A DNA stretch of 64,000 bases, taken from assembly GCF_001188955.3 (NCBI RefSeq), contig NZ_JPRF03000097.1, forward strand, positions 225,625 to 289,624, written 5' to 3'. A model generated the notes under the pieces. It did no database searches and was not told where the DNA came from. It worked only from the letters and a program-made list of their open reading frames with translations. This document shows positions 50,362 to 58,906 of the stretch, piece by piece; positions within the stretch are counted from its first letter, which is position 1; every line of letters begins with the position of its first letter. A program made the position numbers and the translations under genes. Source of the stretch: Kitasatospora aureofaciens (GTDB lineage: Bacteria; Actinomycetota; Actinomycetes; Streptomycetales; Streptomycetaceae).

Positions 50362-50694
50362 ATGAACCCTGCCCACCCCGCCCCGAACGGGCGCAGCACC
50401 GACCACCGCGCCCCCGCGTTCGCGCGGGTCCGCGACACCGAGTGGCACGCCGTGGAGGACATCCGGGTGTCACCGCCGCGCCGCCCGCGGATCGGCCGGC
50501 TCGCCGTACGCGCCGAGCTGCACCGCTGCGGCGCCGCCCGGGCCCTGCCGGCCCACGCACCGGAATCCCCGCACCGTGAAGGCACCACCGAAGCGTGGGC
50601 CGAGGCGGTGGCGCCCGCCCCGGCCGCCACCGCACTCCTCAAGGGCGTCGGCGCCCTCCGCATGAGCAGCCCCCTGGAACTCGTCCGCCGCTGA
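50362..50694 (+). CDS. Hypothetical protein, 110 residues
   Basis: From an ATG with GAAAGGCG upstream. RSTDHRAPAFARVRDTEWHA, then VEDIRVSPPRRPRIGRLAVR, basic and Pro-rich, with one Cys. Probably disordered in large part. No known family. It is followed 57 bases later by infA, with which it may be transcribed. Confidence 0.5.
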   Translation: MNPAHPAPNGRSTDHRAPAFARVRDTEWHAVEDIRVSPPRRPRIGRLAVRAELHRCGAARALPAHAPESPHREGTTEAWAEAVAPAPAATALLKGVGALRMSSPLELVRR

Positions 50695-50713
50695 CGCGTC
50701 CCCGGGCCACTAC

Positions 50714-50727
50714 ACGTTACGAAACGT
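50714..50727. promoter_or_regulatory. Short perfect inverted repeat before infA
   Basis: ACGTT-ACGA-AACGT, 24 bases upstream of the infA start, so within its leader or promoter. Possible operator. Confidence 0.4.
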
Positions 50728-50751
50728 CACGAACCGAAGAGGTGAAGGACC

Positions 50752-50976
50752 ATGACCAAGACAACGAACGGCATCGAAGTCGAAGGCACCGTCGTCGAGT
50801 GCCTGCGCAACGCCAACTTCAAGGTGGAGCTCCCCAACGGGCACGTCGTGCTCGCCCACATCAGCGGGAAGGTCCGGAGGAACCACATCAAGATCCTCCC
50901 GCACGACCGGGTGCTCGTGGAGCTCAGCCCCTACGACCTCACCCGCGGCCGGATCCGCTTCCGCTACCGCAACTAG
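50752..50976 (+). CDS. infA: Translation initiation factor IF-1
   Basis: 74 residues, the normal IF-1 length; GAGGTGAAGG upstream. The OB fold is complete: IEVEGTVVECLRNANFKVEL, NGHVVLAHISGKVRRNHIKI and LVELSPYDLTRGRIRFRYRN. IF-1 binds the 30S A site during initiation. It is outside the ribosomal-protein operon that usually holds infA, so it is most likely a second copy; some Streptomyces carry such extra IF-1 genes. A conditional role is plausible. Confidence 0.93.
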   Translation: MTKTTNGIEVEGTVVECLRNANFKVELPNGHVVLAHISGKVRRNHIKILPHDRVLVELSPYDLTRGRIRFRYRN

Positions 50977-50989
50977 CGGTTCCGACAGC

Positions 50990-51037
50990 GCCGGTGGCCC
51001 GGCACGCTCCCCCGTGGCGTGCCGGGCCGTCACCGGC
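50990..51037 (+). terminator. Terminator of infA
   Basis: Long hairpin (arms of about 18 and 21 bases with a 2-3 base bulge) starts 14 bases past the infA stop. Confidence 0.65.
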
Positions 51038-51154
51038 GGTTCTGCCGCGCCCCGGCCGGGTGGCCCGGGCGCGTACCGCGGTGTTCCTCGTGGAGGATGC
51101 CAGGCCGCCGCCCCGCCGTGTTGTCACTGCGTCGTCACTTCCTTGGCAATGCGT

Positions 51155-52195
51155 CTACGCGCCCGCCGCGCCCGCGCCGCCCGCACTCGTGCCCCCGGCC
51201 AGCTCCCGCTGCCGGTGCTCGCGGGGCGAGAGCCCGTACGCGGCCCGGAAGGAGCGGCTGAAGTCGGAGGCCCGCGGGATGCCCCAGCGCGCGGCGACGA
51301 CGTGGACCGGCAGCGCCCGCAGCGCCGGGTCGGCCAGGTCGCGACGCGCCCGCTCCAGCCGCTGGCCGCGGATCCACGCGGCCAGCGTCACGCCGTCGCG
51401 CGACTGCCCGCTGAACACCCGGTGCAGGTGGCTCACCGAGACGTGGTGGGCGGCGGCGATCACGGACGGCGACAGCTCCGGGTCGTGCAGACGGCGCCGG
51501 ACGAAGGAGCGCACGCTCTGCACCAGCGCCCGCCGCCGGGCGTCGTCCGGCAGCGCGGCCTCGGCCTCCAACTCCCGGGCCAGCCAGGCGGCCACCAGGT
51601 CCACCGCGACCGTCCCCAGCCGCGCCGCCTCGCCCGGCCCCAGCACGGCGGCCTGCCGGTCCAGGCCGACCAGGAACTCCGACAGCAGCGCACACGTCCC
51701 CTCCCGCACCGAGAACCCCCGGCCCAGCAGGTCGCGCAGCCGCTCCGGCGGCAGCGGCAGCAGCGAGGCCGGGAAGTCGATGCCCACCGCGTCGGTCCGC
51801 CGCTCCCGGCGGCCGTCGACGCGCACCCCGACGGCCCGCACGTCGTAGGGCGTCGAGCTGTCGACCAGGTACAGGTCGCCCGGCCCGAAGGCGCGGGCCC
51901 CCTCCCGGGCGCCGCGGCTCAGCGACAGCCCGCCGCCGAGCGGCATCGTCAGGTGGTACACCTGCGGGTCCGCGCGCCGCACCATCGCGGCGGTGCGCCG
52001 GAACCGGGTGGGCGGGAAGGAGGACCTCAGCAGGGTCACCGGCCCCAGCTCCAGGCGCCGCATCTCCGCCCGGAAGTCGTCGGCGTGAACGCTGGTCATC
52101 TCGCTGGCCCGGGTGCGCCCGATCAGCTCCCGCCAGCAGTCGAACCGCTCCTTCGCGGGCACACCCTCACCCCGGAACACACTCCGCGCCGCCAC
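51155..52195 (-). CDS. AraC-type regulator
   Basis: 346 residues from a GTG at 52195 with GAGGG upstream. The N-terminal two-thirds is an AraC-binding-like/cupin sensor (FDCWRELIGRTRASEMTSVH, YHLTMPLGGGLSLSRG, FGPGDLYLVDSSTPYDVRAV). The C-terminal third has two helix-turn-helices (LSPSVIAAAHHVSVSHLHRV, VHVVAARWGIPRASDFSRSF, then YGLSPREHR). It matches the NimR/FeaR-like AraC group common in Streptomyces. No target can be named. Confidence 0.9.
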   Translation of the reverse strand: MAARSVFRGEGVPAKERFDCWRELIGRTRASEMTSVHADDFRAEMRRLELGPVTLLRSSFPPTRFRRTAAMVRRADPQVYHLTMPLGGGLSLSRGAREGARAFGPGDLYLVDSSTPYDVRAVGVRVDGRRERRTDAVGIDFPASLLPLPPERLRDLLGRGFSVREGTCALLSEFLVGLDRQAAVLGPGEAARLGTVAVDLVAAWLARELEAEAALPDDARRRALVQSVRSFVRRRLHDPELSPSVIAAAHHVSVSHLHRVFSGQSRDGVTLAAWIRGQRLERARRDLADPALRALPVHVVAARWGIPRASDFSRSFRAAYGLSPREHRQRELAGGTSAGGAGAAGA

Positions 52196-52486
52196 CCCTC
52201 GCCCCTTCCTCCTCGGCTGCCCGCCGGGCCGGGACCTCCCCGGCCCGGACCACGCCCGGACCCGGACGGCCGACCGTAGCCGATCCCGCCCCGGCCCGGG
52301 ACAGCGCTACCCCCCCGCCGAGCACTGGTCAGCCCGCCCCGGGGCCAGCGGGCCGCCCCGACGGCCCCGGCCCCCGCTGCCGGCCGCTGCCGTACCGGAC
52401 CTGGACCCACTTCCCGCGCGGTACCGCCCAGTTGGCTAGACTGCCCCGGCCCGGTGTGATCACCAAGGGACAGGGAAGGGGCAGGG

Positions 52487-53353
52487 ATGAGCATGGGGGA
52501 GACCTGGATGACCGTGACCGATCCCGACCCGGCCGAGCCGGCGGGGCCGCAGATACGCCAGGACATCCCGCACAGCGCCCGGATGTACGACTACTTCCTC
52601 GGCGGCAAGGACAACTTCGCCGTCGACCGCGAAGCCGCCGAGCGCGTCCTGACCGCCTTCCCCACCATGCGCACCGCCGTCCGCGCCAACCGCACCTTCA
52701 TGCACCGCGCCACCCGCGCGCTGGCCCGGCGCGGCCTGAGCCAGTGGCTGGACATCGGCACCGGCATCCCCACCTCGCCCAACCTCCACGAGGTCGCCCA
52801 GGCCGTCGAACCGCGCGCCCGCGTCGTCTACGCCGACAACGACCCCGTCGTCCTGGCCCACTCCCGCGCCCTGATGACCAGCACCCCCCAGGGCCGCACC
52901 GCCTACGTCCACGGCGACGTCCGCGACCCGGCCTCGATCCTGACGACCCCCCAGGTCGCCGAAACCCTCGACCTGACCCGGCCCGTGGTCCTGTCGATGG
53001 TGGCCCTGCTCCACTTCGTCCCGGACCTCGACGACGCCCGCGCCATCGTCGAGCACCTCCTGAACCCCCTGCCGGCCGGATCCGCCCTGGTCCTCTCCCA
53101 CGCCACCGCCGAACTCGACCCGCCCGGCGCCTCCAAGGTCGAGGAGATCTACAACCAGGCCGGCACCTCCCTGCGGCTGCGCTCCCGGGCCGAGTTCGCC
53201 ACCCTCTTCGAAGGCCTGGACCTCCTCGACCCGGGCATCGTCCCGGCCCACCGCTGGCACCCGGACGGCACCGACGGCGCCGCCGACCTGCTGCCGGCCA
53301 CCGTCACCGACGCCCAGGTCTCCTTCTACGCCGGCGTCGCCCTCAAGCCCTGA
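52487..53353 (+). CDS. SAM-dependent methyltransferase, DUF574 type
   Basis: 288 residues, AGGGG upstream. The Streptomyces DUF574 pattern is clear: HSARMYDYFLGGKDNFAVDR, WLDIGTGIPTSPNLHEVAQA (SAM loop), VVYADNDPVVLAHSRAL and VLSMVALLHFVPDLDDAR. The acceptor is unknown; dozens of copies occur per Streptomyces genome and many sit beside XRE/DUF397 modules. Confidence 0.92.
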   Translation: MSMGETWMTVTDPDPAEPAGPQIRQDIPHSARMYDYFLGGKDNFAVDREAAERVLTAFPTMRTAVRANRTFMHRATRALARRGLSQWLDIGTGIPTSPNLHEVAQAVEPRARVVYADNDPVVLAHSRALMTSTPQGRTAYVHGDVRDPASILTTPQVAETLDLTRPVVLSMVALLHFVPDLDDARAIVEHLLNPLPAGSALVLSHATAELDPPGASKVEEIYNQAGTSLRLRSRAEFATLFEGLDLLDPGIVPAHRWHPDGTDGAADLLPATVTDAQVSFYAGVALKP

Positions 53354-53567
53354 CCACCGACCGGGCCCCCGGCCGGGCCCCTGGCCGCCGACCCCTGACC
53401 AGCCGTCCGCAGAACCGCCCCCGCGTCAACACCCGGGCGGCCTGCGGGGTCCCGTCCGGGTGACGCGCACGCGGTTTCCCCTCCGGGCCGGGCCCGCCCG
53501 GGCTGTCATGGAGCAGCCCGGCCCCGGGCACGGCGAAACCCGCTACGCCCCATGGAGGAGGAGACCC

Positions 53568-54107
53568 GTGTCCTCGCCCTGCGACCCCCAGTACGCTCCC
53601 GCCGGCGACGTGAGCGCAGCGCTCATGGTGATCGACTCCCGGCTCAAGGCCCTCTACGACGGCCGCACCGAGGCCGACCCCGAACACCTGCGGATGGTCG
53701 ACCAACTCGCCGCCTCCATGGGCCCCGACGAGTTCGGAGCCCTGCTGGAGGGCGCCTGCACCCTCATCTACATGTACATGAACTGGCTCGGCCGGGCGTG
53801 CGAGGACCACGGCAAGGACGTCATCGAGTACGTGGTGCCCACCCTCGTCGCCACGATGCGCATGATGCCCAGGACCTTCCGCCCCGAGGTCGTCCCCACC
53901 ATGGCCGGCCTGCTCATCGCCGCCGGCAGCGGCCTGAGCCCCAACCTGTGGCGCGCCCAGTACGGTCCCTGGACCGACGCCGAGATGAACCCGCTGGAAG
54001 CCACCGCCACCCTCCTCGCGGAGTACGTCAACCGCATCTGCGGCGACGACCGAGACTTCGCCACCCGGCTGATCACCGACGCCCTCTCCCGCGCCGAGGA
54101 GGACTGA
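53568..54107 (+). CDS. Hypothetical helical protein, 179 residues
   Basis: From a GTG with GGAGGAGGAGA. PAGDVSAALMVIDSRLKALY, LLEGACTLIYMYMNWLGRAC, VVPTLVATMRMMPRTFRPEV and LEATATLLAEYVNRICGDDR point to an all-helical soluble protein with three Cys. No family recognised. Upstream 214 bases carry no gene. Confidence 0.6.
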   Translation: MSSPCDPQYAPAGDVSAALMVIDSRLKALYDGRTEADPEHLRMVDQLAASMGPDEFGALLEGACTLIYMYMNWLGRACEDHGKDVIEYVVPTLVATMRMMPRTFRPEVVPTMAGLLIAAGSGLSPNLWRAQYGPWTDAEMNPLEATATLLAEYVNRICGDDRDFATRLITDALSRAEED

Positions 54108-54272
54108 CCCCGGTCCCGTCCGACCGGGAGCCCGTCCGACTGTTACATGACAGTGACGTTCCGCACACAACCGGTGGCGCGGAGTGGGACGTCCTCAGGA
54201 AGGACAGTGCCCGAACCGCACCGACGGTGCCTCGGGCCGAACGACCACCTCCCCTCTGAAAGGGGTGCACCA

Positions 54273-54740
54273 GTGATCGTCACCAAGCGGAACTCCCTGC
54301 GCCTGGCCGCCGTCGCCGCCCTGGGCGCGCTGTTCCTCGGGACGGCGGGCACCGCCATGGCGGCCGCCCCGGCCGCCACCGACCCCGACCCCGTCGCCGC
54401 CACCGCCACCGCCCCCGCCCCCGCCCCCGCCCCCGCCCCCGTCGCCTCCGCCCCCGTCGCCTCCGTGTCCGCCGGCATCACCGCCAAGCCGTCGGTCACC
54501 TCCGTCCAGGCCTGGCAGCTGTTCCGGGTCACCGGTACCACCACCGGCCTCGAGGCCGGGAGCACGGTGACCCTCCAGCAGAAGCAGCACGGCACGTGGG
54601 TCACCCTGCCGGCCTCCGTGCACACGACCCGCAACGGCTCCTACTCCCTCGGCGTCAAGCTCGGCATCAAGGGCCTGAACGAGCTGCGCATCGTCAGCGG
54701 GAACACCGCCTCGCCCGTGTTCACCGTGACCGTGCGCTGA
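54273..54740 (+). CDS. Small secreted protein with Ala/Pro linker and beta domain
   Basis: 155 residues from a GTG with GAAAGGGG. Signal peptide (LRLAAVAALGALFLGTAGTA, cleavage near AMAAA), an (Ala-Pro)n linker, then a 90-residue beta-rich domain: VTSVQAWQLFRVTGTTTGLE, GSTVTLQQKQHGTWVTLPAS, and NELRIVSGNTASPVFTVTVR. It resembles the Ig-like or chitin-binding-like domains found in small Streptomyces exported proteins; ligand unknown. Confidence 0.7.
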   Translation: MIVTKRNSLRLAAVAALGALFLGTAGTAMAAAPAATDPDPVAATATAPAPAPAPAPVASAPVASVSAGITAKPSVTSVQAWQLFRVTGTTTGLEAGSTVTLQQKQHGTWVTLPASVHTTRNGSYSLGVKLGIKGLNELRIVSGNTASPVFTVTVR

Positions 54741-54751
54741 CCCCGCACACC

Positions 54752-54796
54752 CGGCGGCCCGCCGCGTGCAGAGTCCCTGCACCCGGCGGGCCGCCG
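54752..54796. terminator. Strong bidirectional hairpin
   Basis: 13-base arms CGGCGGCCCGCCG and complement, with an inner TGCAG/CTGCA pair, lie between the secreted-protein gene and the truncated membrane-protein gene. Confidence 0.75.
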
Positions 54797-54811
54797 CCGT
54801 CCCGGGCGGCC

Positions 54812-55669
54812 CTACCCGGACGGCGGCGCCCTCCCGGCGTCCCCGTCCCCGTCCTCCCCCTTCCCGTCGCCGTCCCTGCTCTCCTCCCCGTCCCCGCTCC
54901 CGCCCCCCTCCCCGAAGTCCACGCTGACGCGCTCCTCCGGCCGCCGCTCCTCCTGGCGCGCGATGGACGACAGGACCTCCTGGTCCGGCCCGGTCAGCGG
55001 GGGCTGCAGGATGCTGCGCGGCCACAGCCGCCGGTGCAGCACCACATTGGCCTCGGCGGCGTACACGGTGATCTGGGCGTTCAGGTAGAGCCAGGACAGC
55101 AGGCCGATCACGGTGGCGAAGAACCCGTAGACGGCCGTGGCGTGCCGCAGCTGGTGGGCGACCAGCAGGGCGCCGAAGGCCTGCAGCACGGTGAACAGCG
55201 GGCCGGCGAGCAGGCACCCGTGCAGCAGCGCGCGGGTGGGCACGCTTGTGGGCGTGAGGACGCGGAAGCACGCCAGGCACAGGGCGGTGTTGACCAGGGC
55301 GGACAGCACCGGCCCGCCTACCTGCGCGGCCGGCCCGGTGAGGGCGACGGCGACGAGGGTGGCGGCCCAGGTGGCCAGCAGCAGCCCGAGGGCCAGGACG
55401 GTGAACAGCAGCAGGCTGCGGGCCAGGCGCGGGAAGTAGCCGGGACGCACCACCCCCGGCACGTTCCAGATCTCGGCCATGGCGTGCTGGAGGACCTGCG
55501 CGATGCCCAGCGTGCCGTACAGCAGGCCGAGCACGGCGACCACCAGCGCCAGCCCGCTGCCCTGGACGGAGTGGACGTTCTGGCGCAGCTGGCCGCCGAT
55601 GATGGGGAAGTCGGCGAGGGCGGAGTTGACGACGGCCTGCCGGGCCTGCGGATGGCCGTGGAGGGCCAC
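54812..55669 (-). pseudogene. YihY/BrkB-type membrane protein lacking its N-terminus
   Basis: The chain from about 55669 opens HGHPQARQAVVNSALADFPI and GQLRQNVHSVQGSGLALVVA, then spans VVAVLGLLYGTLGIAQVL, RSLLLFTVLALGLLLATWAA, LVNTALCLACFRVLTPTSVP and ATVIGLLSWLYLNAQITVYA with an acidic tail. YihY proteins normally begin about 80-100 residues earlier with two more spans (the DRxGxxAAxLTYY region), absent here. Starts available are only a TTG/GTG pair with no binding site. The head was probably lost where the divergent phosphatase gene now begins. Confidence 0.65.
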
Positions 55670-55750
55670 CGCCAACCGCGGGTGGGCCGCCAACCGCGTG
55701 CGGCCGGCCCCGAACGGGGTACACGCCGCTGCGACGGGAGGTGCGAAGCG

Positions 55751-56983
55751 GTGACCTGCGACGACGCGGTGCTGGGCGGCGCCCTGGCCGGGCTGCTCAC
55801 CGGCTCCCGGACCAGCGGGCCGGCCGAGCTGCCCGCCCTGGTGCACGAGGCCGCCCGCGCACTGGGCACCGACGGCGCACGGGTCTTGCTCGCCGACGTC
55901 CAGCAGCACTCCCTCGTCCCGCTGCCCGGCCCCGAGCCGGGGGAGGACGGCCACCGGGTCGACATCGAGGGCACACTCGGCGGCCGCGCCTACCGCCTGC
56001 AGCAGACCCAGCTGTCCGCCGGCCCGCCGCCCACCGGCTGGTTCCCCCTGGTCGACGGCGTCGAACGGATCGGCGTGCTGCGGATCGAAGGCGTCGAAGG
56101 CGCAGCGCTGGACCGCCACACGATCGAGTGCTGCGAGGCGCTGGCCGGCCTGGTCGCCCTGGTGGTGGCGTCCAAGAGCGCCTACAGCGACGTCATCGTC
56201 GAAGCGGTCCGCCGGCAGCGGATGAGCCTGCAGGCCGAACTGCTGTGGGCCTTCCTGCCGCCGCGCACCATCGGCACCCGCGACGTCACCTCCAGCGCGG
56301 TCCTGGAACCCGCCTACGACGTCGGCGGCGACGCCTTCGACCACGCGGTGGCCCACGGCCACCTCCACGTGTCCGTGTTCGACGCGATGGGCCACGACCT
56401 CGCCTCCGGCGGCGCCAGCTCCGTCGCCCTGGCCGCCTGTCGTTCCACCCGCCGCTCCGGCGGCGGCTTGGCCGACATCGCCCGCACCATCGACCGCACC
56501 CTCGCCCGGTGGATCCCGGACCGACTGCTCACCGCCGTCATCGCCGACCTCGACACCGCCACCGGCGAACTGTCCTGGGTCAACTGCGGCCACCCGCCGC
56601 CGCTGCTCATCCGCGACGCCCGCGTCGTCCCCGACGCCCTGCGCCGAAGGCCCGAACTGCCGCTCGGCCTCGGCTTCCACGAGCACGGGCCGCAACCCGT
56701 CCACCACGCCAGGCTCCAGCCCGGCGACCGCCTGCTGGTCTACACCGACGGGGTCACCGAGGCCCGCTCGGCCGCCGGCGAACTCTTCGGCGAACACCGC
56801 CTGACCGACACCCTGGTCCACCACATGGCCGGCGGCGACCCCGCTCCCGAGGCCCTGCGCCGCCTGGTCCACGCCCTGCTCACCCACCAGGACCACCAGC
56901 TGCGCGACGACGCCACCATCGCCCTGGCCGAGTGGCACCCCCGGCGCCACGGGAGCGGACGCACTGTCAGTGCCCCCGCCTAG
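55751..56983 (+). CDS. SpoIIE-type PP2C phosphatase with GAF-like N-terminus
   Basis: 410 residues from a GTG with CGGGAGG. Residues 20-150 are GAF-like (GARVLLADVQQHSLVPLPGP, RIGVLRIEGVEGAALD). From 165 the SpoIIE domain: LEPAYDVGGDAFDHAVAHGH, VFDAMGHDLASGGASSVALA, LSWVNCGHPPPLLI, LLVYTDGVTEARSAAGELFG and LRDDATIALAEW with the metal Asp residues. It dephosphorylates anti-anti-sigma proteins in sigma-B-like cascades. Followed 86 bases later by a VWA gene. Confidence 0.92.
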   Translation: MTCDDAVLGGALAGLLTGSRTSGPAELPALVHEAARALGTDGARVLLADVQQHSLVPLPGPEPGEDGHRVDIEGTLGGRAYRLQQTQLSAGPPPTGWFPLVDGVERIGVLRIEGVEGAALDRHTIECCEALAGLVALVVASKSAYSDVIVEAVRRQRMSLQAELLWAFLPPRTIGTRDVTSSAVLEPAYDVGGDAFDHAVAHGHLHVSVFDAMGHDLASGGASSVALAACRSTRRSGGGLADIARTIDRTLARWIPDRLLTAVIADLDTATGELSWVNCGHPPPLLIRDARVVPDALRRRPELPLGLGFHEHGPQPVHHARLQPGDRLLVYTDGVTEARSAAGELFGEHRLTDTLVHHMAGGDPAPEALRRLVHALLTHQDHQLRDDATIALAEWHPRRHGSGRTVSAPA

Positions 56984-57069
56984 GGTGGGAACCACGACGG
57001 AGAGGGCGCCGCGAAGGCGCCCGCAGAGCCCGCCGAAAAACCACCGCACGAACAAGGGGGGGCACACCC

Positions 57070-58161
57070 ATGTCCGCGAACAGGATCAAGCACAAGGTCA
57101 ACCACGTCTCGCTCGTGGTCGACAAGTCCGGCTCGATGCGCCAGCACCAGGCCCAACTCATCCGCGTCGTCGACGAGTTCGTCAAGGGCCTGCAGGAGGA
57201 GTCCGACCGCCTCGGCCACGAGACCCGGATCAGCCTCTACGCCTTCGACCACGAAGTGCAGAACCTCGTCTGGGACATGGACGTCAAACACCTGCCCTCC
57301 CTGCGCGGCCTCTACCGCGTCGACAACGGCGCCACCGCGCTCATCGAAGCCGCCGTGAAGTCCGTCGACGACCTCAAGAACATCTGGGAGGGCTACGGCG
57401 AGCACTCCTTCCTCCAGGTCGTCGTCACCGACGGCGAGGAGAACGCCTCCGGCTTCTCCCAGACCGGCCAGATGCACACCCGGATGAACGCCGGCCGGGG
57501 CACCACCGTCCTGCGCACCTGGCGGGACCGCATCCAGGGCGCCATGGACGAGCTGCCCGACCACTGGACCTCGGCCATCCTGGTCCCCAACTCCCTGGCC
57601 AAGCGCACCGCCCAGGAGTACGGCTTCCCCGCCGGCAACATCGCGATCTGGGACGCCGACTCCAGCCAGGGCGTCGAAGAGGCCATCGGCACCGTCAAGT
57701 CGGCCGCCACCAGCTTCCTGCGCGGCCGCGAACAGGGCGTGCGCGGCACCAAGAACCTCTTCGCCATGGGCCAGGACCTCAACACCGCCGAGGTCAAGGC
57801 CAAGCTCGACGCCCTCGACACCGGCAAGTACATGCTGGTCCCCGTCGACCAGCCCACCCCCATCCGCGACTTCGTCACCAGCGCCGGCCACACGTACCGG
57901 ACCGGCTGCGCCTTCTACGAGCTCTCCAAGCGCGAGAAGATCCAGGGCAACAAGCAGCTCGCCGTCGCCGAGAAGGACCCGGCCACCGGCCGGATGACCG
58001 GCCGCGTCTTCTCCGGCCCGGCCGCCCGCCAACTCCTCGGCCTGCCCTGCGCCGAAGCCACCGTCAAGCCCGGCGAGAACCCCGCCTACACCGTCTTCGT
58101 CCAGTCGACCTCGGTCAACCGCAAGCTCGTCCCCGGCACCAAGCTGCTCGTCATGCTGTAG
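57070..58161 (+). CDS. VWA domain protein
   Basis: 363 residues. MIDAS motif SLVVDKSGSMRQHQ (DxSxS), with ENNGATALIEAA-like Thr position as DNGATALIEAAVKSVDD and VVVTDGEENASGF for the final Asp. The rest is a soluble domain ending LVPGTKLLVML. It is like VWA proteins that work with PP2C/TerD-type modules. Metal-mediated protein binding is the likely role; partners unknown. AAGGGGG precedes the ATG. Confidence 0.88.
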   Translation: MSANRIKHKVNHVSLVVDKSGSMRQHQAQLIRVVDEFVKGLQEESDRLGHETRISLYAFDHEVQNLVWDMDVKHLPSLRGLYRVDNGATALIEAAVKSVDDLKNIWEGYGEHSFLQVVVTDGEENASGFSQTGQMHTRMNAGRGTTVLRTWRDRIQGAMDELPDHWTSAILVPNSLAKRTAQEYGFPAGNIAIWDADSSQGVEEAIGTVKSAATSFLRGREQGVRGTKNLFAMGQDLNTAEVKAKLDALDTGKYMLVPVDQPTPIRDFVTSAGHTYRTGCAFYELSKREKIQGNKQLAVAEKDPATGRMTGRVFSGPAARQLLGLPCAEATVKPGENPAYTVFVQSTSVNRKLVPGTKLLVML

Positions 58162-58178
58162 CGGGGCGGGCAGGACAC

Positions 58179-58202
58179 GCGCCGGGGCCCGGGCCCCGGC
58201 GC
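58179..58202. terminator. 24-base perfect palindrome, probable bidirectional terminator
   Basis: GCGCCGGGGCCC followed directly by its complement, between the VWA stop and the stop of an oxidoreductase relic on the other strand. Confidence 0.5.
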
Positions 58203-58227
58203 CGGCCCAGGTCCGCCGGGTCCGCCG

Positions 58228-58660
58228 TCAGCCCAGGTCGAGGGCGTTCGGCAGGCCCCGGCGGTAGCGGGCCTCGGAAGCCGTGTTCGCCGGGCAGCGG
58301 CCGCCGTCCGCCCCGGGCGGTGCCGGGCACGTCCATGCTGCGGGCCTTGCCGCCCAGCGCCCGGTTGCGCTCGTAGACCGTTACCCGGTAGCCGCGCTCG
58401 GCCAGTTCCTGCGCCGCGCTCAGGCCGGCGACCCCGCCGCCGAGCACGGCGACCCGCCGCCCGGCCTGGGACCGTCCCGCCTGCCCCTGGGACCGTCCCG
58501 CCTGCCCTTCGGTCCGTCCCGCCTGCCCTTCGGTCCGTCCCGCCGCCCGCGCCGGCCCGCCCGCGCTCGGGCCGAGGTCGAGGCCGAGACCGGCGGCCGC
58601 CCCGGCCGCCCCGGTGAGCAGGGCGCGCCGGGTGCGCGCGGCTGCTGTGATCGCTCGCAT
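58228..58660 (-). pseudogene. FAD-dependent oxidoreductase with internal deletion
   Basis: The ATG at 58660 opens a twin-arginine-like signal (RTRRALLTGAAGAAAG), a run of RTEGQAG/RSQGQAG repeats, then RRVAVLGGGVAGLSAAQELA, ERGYRVTVYERNRALGGKAR and a GEHGFR block as in amine-oxidase/hydroxysqualene-dehydroxylase relatives. The several hundred residues that should follow are gone: the text changes register directly after GEHGF and reads EARYRRGLPNALDLG to a stop at 58228. Head and tail remain; the body was deleted. Confidence 0.6.
58467..58545. repeat. 21-base tandem repeat, about 3.8 copies
   Basis: Encodes seven-residue units RTEGQAG/RSQGQAG near the N-terminus of the oxidoreductase relic. 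Two sequence variants of the unit each occur twice in a row. Confidence 0.85.
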
Positions 58661-58906
58661 GCCCCGTCAACGAGCCGGTGCGGGCGCGGGCACGGCCACG
58701 CCCGCCGCCGTGGGCGCGGTCAGCCGATCGGCGGTGCGAGGGACTCCAGCGCGTAGCCGTCGCCACGGCACGCCCCCTGCGAATACGTCATGGTCGTCTC
58801 CCGCAGAACCTGACCCTTCGCGGACGGCCCACCGGGGAGCGGCAGGCCGGTGCCGGCGGCCACGCCCGGTGTGATTCACGTGCGAGCGGCTGGGCAGTCG
58901 CGCGGC

